DNA of 64,000 nucleotides from Arthrobacter citreus (GTDB lineage: Bacteria; Bacillota; Bacilli; Bacillales; Bacillaceae_G). This document shows positions 59,075 to 64,000 of the stretch, one piece after another (within the stretch, counting starts at the first letter, position 1; every line of letters begins with the position of its first letter). Under the pieces are notes generated by a model. It worked only from the letters and a program-made list of their open reading frames with translations. It searched no databases and had not been told where the DNA came from. Position numbers and translations under genes: made by a program. Where the stretch lies: positions 3,286,001-3,350,000 of the forward strand of contig CP053688.1 in the NCBI GenBank assembly GCA_013200995.1, written 5' to 3'.

Positions 59075-59449
59075 TTAGCGTTGACTATTCTTATTTTTGT
59101 TTTTTGAGCCAAATACAAAGTATTGAATTAACATACTGAATGTACTAATTAAAATTGATGCAATAATAGCTGTTCCAAAACCATTTACCCTAAGTGCATC
59201 ACCTAGTAAATAATCAGTAATCTCTAGCGTAAAAGCATTAATTATAAATAGGAATAAGCCCATTGTAAAAATGGTCACTGGTAATGTTATTAAAATTAAG
59301 ACCGGACGAATGATTGTATTTAAGATTGATAATACTAACGCAGCAATTATAGCTGTTGCAATATTCTTCACATAAAAATCTGGTTGTAGAAATCCAGCCA
59401 CTACAATAAAAACTAAGCTATTAATAGCTAGTGAAAATAACCATCTCAT
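59075..59449 (-). CDS. yvlD: Phage-holin-family membrane protein YvlD
   Basis: A 124-aa protein with four hydrophobic segments and the motif SILNTIIRPVLILITLPVT characteristic of the DUF/phage-holin 4 superfamily III group to which YvlD belongs. Its start follows the PspC gene stop with no gap, so they form an operon. In Bacillus subtilis the yvlABCD genes respond to envelope stress through sigma-W. Confidence 0.9.
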   Translation of the reverse strand: MRWLFSLAINSLVFIVVAGFLQPDFYVKNIATAIIAALVLSILNTIIRPVLILITLPVTIFTMGLFLFIINAFTLEITDYLLGDALRVNGFGTAIIASILISTFSMLIQYFVFGSKNKNKNSQR

Positions 59450-59644
59450 TTAATTCACGTCACCTTCTTTTGGAACAACAAATATCCAAATCAAATATAC
59501 AAATAGAAGTGCTCCAAATCCTATAAAAAATAATATAACAAAAAGTAACCTTATTAATGTACTATCTAGATTAAAATACTTTCCTAATCCGCCACATACT
59601 CCTGCAAGCATAGAATCTTTTGAAGATCGATATAGTTTTTTCAC
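59450..59644 (-). CDS. yvlC: PspC-domain protein YvlC
   Basis: A 64-aa PspC-type membrane protein. Starting at GTG 59644 (GAGGAG eight bases upstream) gives MKKLYRSSKDSMLAGVCGGL, the standard beginning of PspC proteins; a longer frame to 59689 is not supported. One membrane segment (about residues 31-55). It probably senses or supports the envelope together with YvlD, encoded immediately downstream. Confidence 0.88.
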   Translation of the reverse strand: MKKLYRSSKDSMLAGVCGGLGKYFNLDSTLIRLLFVILFFIGFGALLFVYLIWIFVVPKEGDVN

Positions 59645-59792
59645 GGGAAATCTCCTCTCTATCGATAAGTCCTCATTTTTTATATTCACAAATTTTTCTA
59701 TTTTATTATTTATTCTATGTTAAAACATTAAAGAAATGTGGACTACTTTTCAAGTAAAAGCAACTACTTAAAAAACCTAACTAAAAACAAAT

Positions 59793-59825
59793 ACAAAGAA
59801 ACAGGAGTTTCCTCCCATTCTTTGT
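59793..59825 (-). terminator. Terminator of uvrA
   Basis: ACAAAGAA with TTCTTTGT plus inner GGAG/CTCC; on the minus strand followed by ATTTGTTTTTA. Confidence 0.75.
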
Positions 59826-59851
59826 ATCACGTTTTTACTTTAATTTTGTCT

Positions 59852-62719
59852 TCAGGATTCCATCAAAGCCATTCGTTTTTCCATTCTAGCTTTGTCACGT
59901 TCTAATACAACTTTTAAATACTTACCTGTATGAGATGCTTCAACCTTACATAATTGTTCAGGTGTACCAGTTGCTACAATCGTTCCACCTTTGTCTCCGC
60001 CTTCTGGACCTAAATCAATAAGATGGTCTGCCGCTTTTATAACATCTAAATTATGTTCGATTACAAGCACAGTATCTCCATTATCTACTAGTCTTTGTAA
60101 AACAACTAATAATCGAGCGATATCATCAACATGAAGTCCAGTAGTAGGTTCATCTAATATATATAAAGTCTTTCCGTTTGTACGTTTATGAAGCTCAGAA
60201 GCTAGTTTTACACGCTGAGCTTCCCCACCTGATAAAGTCGTAGCAGGTTGACCTAATGTAATATATCCTAAACCTACATCAAATAACGTTTGAAGTTTAC
60301 GTTTAATCTTTGGAATATTTTCAAAGAATGAAACCGCATCCTCAACAGTCATATTTAAAACTTCTGAGATTGATTTATCTTTATATTTAACTTCTAAAGT
60401 TTCTCTATTATATCGTTTACCATGACAAACTTCGCACGGTACATATACATCAGGTAAGAAATGCATTTCTATTTTAATAATCCCATCGCCACGACAAGCT
60501 TCACATCTACCGCCTTTAACGTTAAAGCTAAAGCGACCTTTTTTATAACCACGTACCTTCGACTCATTCGTAGCTGCGTACACATCACGTATATCATCAA
60601 ATACGCCAGTATAAGTAGCAGGATTTGAACGTGGAGTACGACCAATTGGTGATTGATCAATATCAATAACCTTTTCTAATTGCTCAATCCCTTTAATCTC
60701 TTTATGCTCACCTGGACGCACTTTTGTACCATTTAACTTTTGAGCTAATGATTTATATAAAATTTCATTAATTAATGTACTTTTTCCTGAACCTGACACT
60801 CCTGTTACAGCAACGAATGTACCTAATGGGAAGGAAGTCGATACATTTTTTAAATTGTTTTCTTTTGCTCCAACAATCTTTATTTGACGTCCGTCACCTT
60901 TTCTACGTTCTAGCGGAACTGGAATAAACTTCTCACCGGATAAATACTTTCCAGTTAACGAGTTTTTATCATGCATTACTTCACTTGGAGTACCTTGTGA
61001 AATGACCTGCCCACCGTGAATACCAGCTCCTGGTCCGATATCAATTAAATAATCTGCTGCTAACATTGTATCTTCATCATGTTCAACAACTATTAATGTA
61101 TTTCCGATATCTCTCATATTTAATAATGTTGAGATTAATCGATCATTATCACGTTGGTGTAGTCCGATTGACGGTTCATCTAAAATATATAATACGCCTG
61201 TTAATCTCGATCCAATTTGAGTCGCCAAACGAATTCGTTGAGCTTCTCCACCTGATAAAGTACCTGCCGCTCGGTTCAGTGTTAAATAATCTAAACCTAC
61301 ATTAACTAAAAAGCCGATACGCTCACTAATTTCTCGAAGAATTAGATTTGCTATTTGTTCCTGCTTTGGAGTCAATTCAAGTGTCCTAAAGAAGTCGAAC
61401 CCTTCCTTAACTGACATTCGAGTTACTTCGCCAACATGTAAACCACCGATAAATACTGCAAGAGCTTCTTGTCTTAAACGATGTCCTTTACAAGTTGGAC
61501 AATTTTGTTGGGCCATGTATTTTTCCATTTGCTCACGAATAAAATCTGAAGAAGTTTCCTTATAACGTCTTTCAACATTTGAAATAACACCTTCAAATTG
61601 AATCATCGCTTCACGCACATGACCTTGTTCATTATCATATTTAAAATAAATTTGTTCTCCATTACTACCATAAAGAATTTTATCTTGTTGATCTTTTGGA
61701 ATGTCTTTAAATGGAATATCCATATTAATTCCATAATGATTACATACACTTTCAAGCAACTGAGGATAATACATTGAGCTAATTGATTCCCATGGGGCAA
61801 TCGCATTCTCTCTAAGCGTCAATTCCTCATTTGGGATTACTAAACTTAAATCAACTTCTAATTTGGTCCCTAATCCATCACATGAATGACAAGCACCAAA
61901 TGGGCTGTTAAACGAGAACATTCGCGGTTCTAACTCTCCAATCGAGAAACCGCAAATAGGACATGCATGGTGTTCGCTAAAAAGTAGCTCTTCTTCACCA
62001 ATAACATCTATAATTACTCGACCTTCACCTAGTTTCAATGCCGTTTCAAGAGAATCAGCTAAACGCGTAGCTACTCCATCTTTTACAACTATACGGTCAA
62101 TTACAACTTCAATAGAGTGCTTCTTATTTTTCTCTAATTCTATTTCATCAGATACATCGTATAGCTCACCATCAACTCGAACACGAACAAAACCTTGCTT
62201 TTTAATATCTTCAAACACTTTTACATGTGTACCTTTACGACCAGATATCACAGGAGCAAGTACTTGGATTTTCGTACGTTCAGGATATTCCATTACACGG
62301 TCTACCATTTGTTCCACTGTTTGAGAAGTAATTTCGATGCCATGATTCGGACAAATTGGCGTACCAATTCGAGCATATAAAAGACGCAAATAATCGTAAA
62401 TCTCTGTTACCGTACCAACTGTCGAACGTGGATTTCGGCTTGTAGTTTTCTGATCAATCGAAATCGCTGGTGATAATCCTTCAATTGAATCAACATCCGG
62501 CTTATCCATTTGTCCTAAAAATTGACGAGCATAGGCAGATAGTGATTCCACATATCTGCGTTGACCTTCAGCATAAATCGTATCAAATGCTAGAGAGGAC
62601 TTACCTGATCCAGATAAACCAGTCACAACAACTAATTGATTACGAGGGATCGTTACATCGATATTTTTTAAGTTATGCGCTCTGGCTCCTTTAATAATAA
62701 TTTCATTCATACTTTTCAA
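59852..62719 (-). CDS. uvrA: Excinuclease ABC subunit A
   Basis: The damage-recognition ATPase of nucleotide excision repair, about 955 aa. Two ABC modules with Walker [10 protein letters not shown] (about 37) and GVSGSGKST (about 642), two LSGGEAQR signatures, and zinc-binding pairs CPIC...CHSC (about 255-285) and CEAC...CEVC (about 740-770). The start is either TTG 62719, six bases after AGAGGTG, or ATG 62710 without a clear site; I use the TTG. It directly follows uvrB, as in most bacilli. Confidence 0.96.
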   Translation of the reverse strand: MKSMNEIIIKGARAHNLKNIDVTIPRNQLVVVTGLSGSGKSSLAFDTIYAEGQRRYVESLSAYARQFLGQMDKPDVDSIEGLSPAISIDQKTTSRNPRSTVGTVTEIYDYLRLLYARIGTPICPNHGIEITSQTVEQMVDRVMEYPERTKIQVLAPVISGRKGTHVKVFEDIKKQGFVRVRVDGELYDVSDEIELEKNKKHSIEVVIDRIVVKDGVATRLADSLETALKLGEGRVIIDVIGEEELLFSEHHACPICGFSIGELEPRMFSFNSPFGACHSCDGLGTKLEVDLSLVIPNEELTLRENAIAPWESISSMYYPQLLESVCNHYGINMDIPFKDIPKDQQDKILYGSNGEQIYFKYDNEQGHVREAMIQFEGVISNVERRYKETSSDFIREQMEKYMAQQNCPTCKGHRLRQEALAVFIGGLHVGEVTRMSVKEGFDFFRTLELTPKQEQIANLILREISERIGFLVNVGLDYLTLNRAAGTLSGGEAQRIRLATQIGSRLTGVLYILDEPSIGLHQRDNDRLISTLLNMRDIGNTLIVVEHDEDTMLAADYLIDIGPGAGIHGGQVISQGTPSEVMHDKNSLTGKYLSGEKFIPVPLERRKGDGRQIKIVGAKENNLKNVSTSFPLGTFVAVTGVSGSGKSTLINEILYKSLAQKLNGTKVRPGEHKEIKGIEQLEKVIDIDQSPIGRTPRSNPATYTGVFDDIRDVYAATNESKVRGYKKGRFSFNVKGGRCEACRGDGIIKIEMHFLPDVYVPCEVCHGKRYNRETLEVKYKDKSISEVLNMTVEDAVSFFENIPKIKRKLQTLFDVGLGYITLGQPATTLSGGEAQRVKLASELHKRTNGKTLYILDEPTTGLHVDDIARLLVVLQRLVDNGDTVLVIEHNLDVIKAADHLIDLGPEGGDKGGTIVATGTPEQLCKVEASHTGKYLKVVLERDKARMEKRMALMES

Positions 62720-62724
62720 GTTCT

Positions 62725-64000
62725 TCACCTCTCAGACTTCAATTCTAATATTAAGTCACGAAGTTCTGTTGCTCGTTCAAAGTCAAGCGCCTTCGCTGCG
62801 TCTTTCATTTCCATTTCAATTGATTGGATAAATAAGTGACGCTCTTTTTTGTTCATTTTCTTATATTTAGCACTAATGCCATTTTCGTAAACTTCTTCTT
62901 CCTCAGCAACTGCAGTAGCACGAATCACATCGCGTACTTGTTTTATGATTGTTTTAGGCGTAATGCCATGCTTTTTATTATATTCATCTTGAATTATACG
63001 GCGTCGCTTTGTTTCATTAATAGCTATATTCATCGAGTTCGTCATTTTATCAGCATACATAATTACGTGACCATTTGAATTCCTTGCTGCTCGACCAATT
63101 GTTTGGATTAACGATCGTTCTGAACGTAAGAACCCTTCTTTATCGGCATCTAATATAACGACTAAAGAAACTTCTGGAATATCTATCCCTTCACGTAAAA
63201 GGTTAATTCCAATCAATACATCATATTTACCTAAACGTAGATCACGAATAATTTCAATTCGTTCAAGCGTTTTAATTTCCGAATGTAAGTAGTTAACTTT
63301 AATTCCGATTTCTTTTAAATAATCTGTTAAGTCTTCAGACATTTTCTTCGTAAGAGTAGTAATTAGTACTCTCTCATTTTTAGCAATACGATTTCGAACT
63401 TCATCAATAAGATCATCAATTTGCCCCTCAATCGGACGAACATCAATCGTTGGATCTAATAGACCTGTCGGACGAATAATTTGTTCTACTTTTTCTGGAC
63501 ACAACTCTAGCTCGTATGGTCCAGGCGTAGCTGTGACATATATTGTTTGCTGAACTTTTTCTTCAAACTCCGCAAATTTTAAAGGTCGATTATCCAAAGC
63601 TGATGGCAAACGGAATCCATGATCTACTAGTACTTGCTTTCTCGCTTGGTCACCGTTAAACATTCCTCGAATTTGCGGAACAGTAACATGTGACTCATCG
63701 ATAACCATTAAGAAATCTTCCGGAAAATAATCTAATAATGTATAAGGAGTTGAACCCGGTGGCCTAAGCGTCAGATGACGGGAATAGTTTTCGATACCTG
63801 AACAAAATCCCATCTCATTCATCATCTCAAGATCATATCTAGTACGTTGCTCCAGTCTTTGAGCTTCAAGTAATTTACCGTTTTCTCTCATAACCTTTAA
63901 ACGTTCTTCTAGCTCAAGTTCAATATTTTTAATGGCAACTTTCATTTTTTCTTCACGTGTAACGAAGTGGGATGCAGGGAAAATTGCAACGTGGTCACGA
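62725..64000 (-). CDS. uvrB: Excinuclease ABC subunit B (5' end outside window)
   Basis: The C-terminal two thirds of UvrB. The frame remains open to the window edge ([20 protein letters not shown] precedes the first internal ATG at 63945), so the gene starts beyond 64000. Visible parts are the helicase blocks [49 protein letters not shown] and QTIGRAARN, and the C-terminal UVR domain ([16 protein letters not shown]) that binds UvrC. The stop is six bases from the uvrA TTG start, so the two are co-transcribed. Confidence 0.97.
   Translation of the reverse strand, partial: RDHVAIFPASHFVTREEKMKVAIKNIELELEERLKVMRENGKLLEAQRLEQRTRYDLEMMNEMGFCSGIENYSRHLTLRPPGSTPYTLLDYFPEDFLMVIDESHVTVPQIRGMFNGDQARKQVLVDHGFRLPSALDNRPLKFAEFEEKVQQTIYVTATPGPYELELCPEKVEQIIRPTGLLDPTIDVRPIEGQIDDLIDEVRNRIAKNERVLITTLTKKMSEDLTDYLKEIGIKVNYLHSEIKTLERIEIIRDLRLGKYDVLIGINLLREGIDIPEVSLVVILDADKEGFLRSERSLIQTIGRAARNSNGHVIMYADKMTNSMNIAINETKRRRIIQDEYNKKHGITPKTIIKQVRDVIRATAVAEEEEVYENGISAKYKKMNKKERHLFIQSIEMEMKDAAKALDFERATELRDLILELKSER

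Overview
The window is low-GC chromosomal DNA of a spore-forming member of the Bacillaceae (Bacillus or a close relative). This rests on a tricistronic GerA/B/C germinant-receptor operon, a cggR-gapA-pgk-tpiA-gpmI-eno operon with a recognisable CggR operator, the crh-whiA-yvcK-rapZ block, an hprK-lgt-yvoD-ppaX-yvoF block, a CtsR box at clpP, a Bacillus-type tmRNA (tag GKNNNFSLAA) and AGGAGG ribosome binding sites. Nearly all genes are on the minus strand. I saw no transposase, integrase, prophage or CRISPR array.

0-6.4 kb is an accessory region and the most unusual part. Ten short leftward transcription units, mostly unknown small proteins plus a nucleotidyltransferase, a GNAT acetyltransferase, a DUF7660-type protein and a GC-rich lipoprotein, each carry one copy of the same structured repeat directly after the stop codon, always in the same orientation. 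The repeat is about 80-100 bp when complete: two palindromic arms around a variable central hairpin. The right-arm stem shows compensatory base changes between copies. The layout resembles a gene-cassette array, but no recombinase is present.

6.4-10.7 kb holds the germination operon and a decayed fragment of malate:quinone oxidoreductase. 10.8-17.2 kb is the conserved ssrA-smpB-rnr-carboxylesterase-secG cluster, into which a DinB-family gene and a PepSY lipoprotein are inserted. Between those two lies a five-fold TTGATA motif at an exact 21-bp period; a similar array in opposite orientation sits at 58.87 kb. 17.3-25 kb holds a lysophospholipase-like hydrolase, membrane proteins, polyphosphate kinase and exopolyphosphatase, and an MFS transporter. 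25.2-32.5 kb is the central glycolytic operon.

32.6-47.0 kb is a beta-glucoside/chitobiose module: sigma-54 (rpoN), a LevR/CelR-type sigma-54 activator with PTS domains, two tandem paralogous lactose/cellobiose-family PTS operons, a GH4 6-phospho-glycosidase, a ChbG-type deacetylase and a GH1 6-phospho-beta-glucosidase. Both PTS operons have a perfect sigma-54 promoter, a cre-like element downstream of it, and GTGTGTT repeats 110-210 bp upstream that are probable activator sites. Between the second PTS operon and the GH1 gene are a candidate structured RNA, a tRNA-Arg, two hairpins with a conserved 27-nt loop, and a tRNA fragment.

47.3-64 kb is conserved housekeeping DNA: clpP, crh-whiA-yvcK-rapZ-yvcI, trxB, a TPR protein, yvoF-ppaX-yvoD-lgt-hprK, yvlCD and uvrBA (uvrB runs off the right edge). 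Carbon regulation is strongly represented: CggR, Crh, HPr kinase and the PTS-controlled activator are all here.
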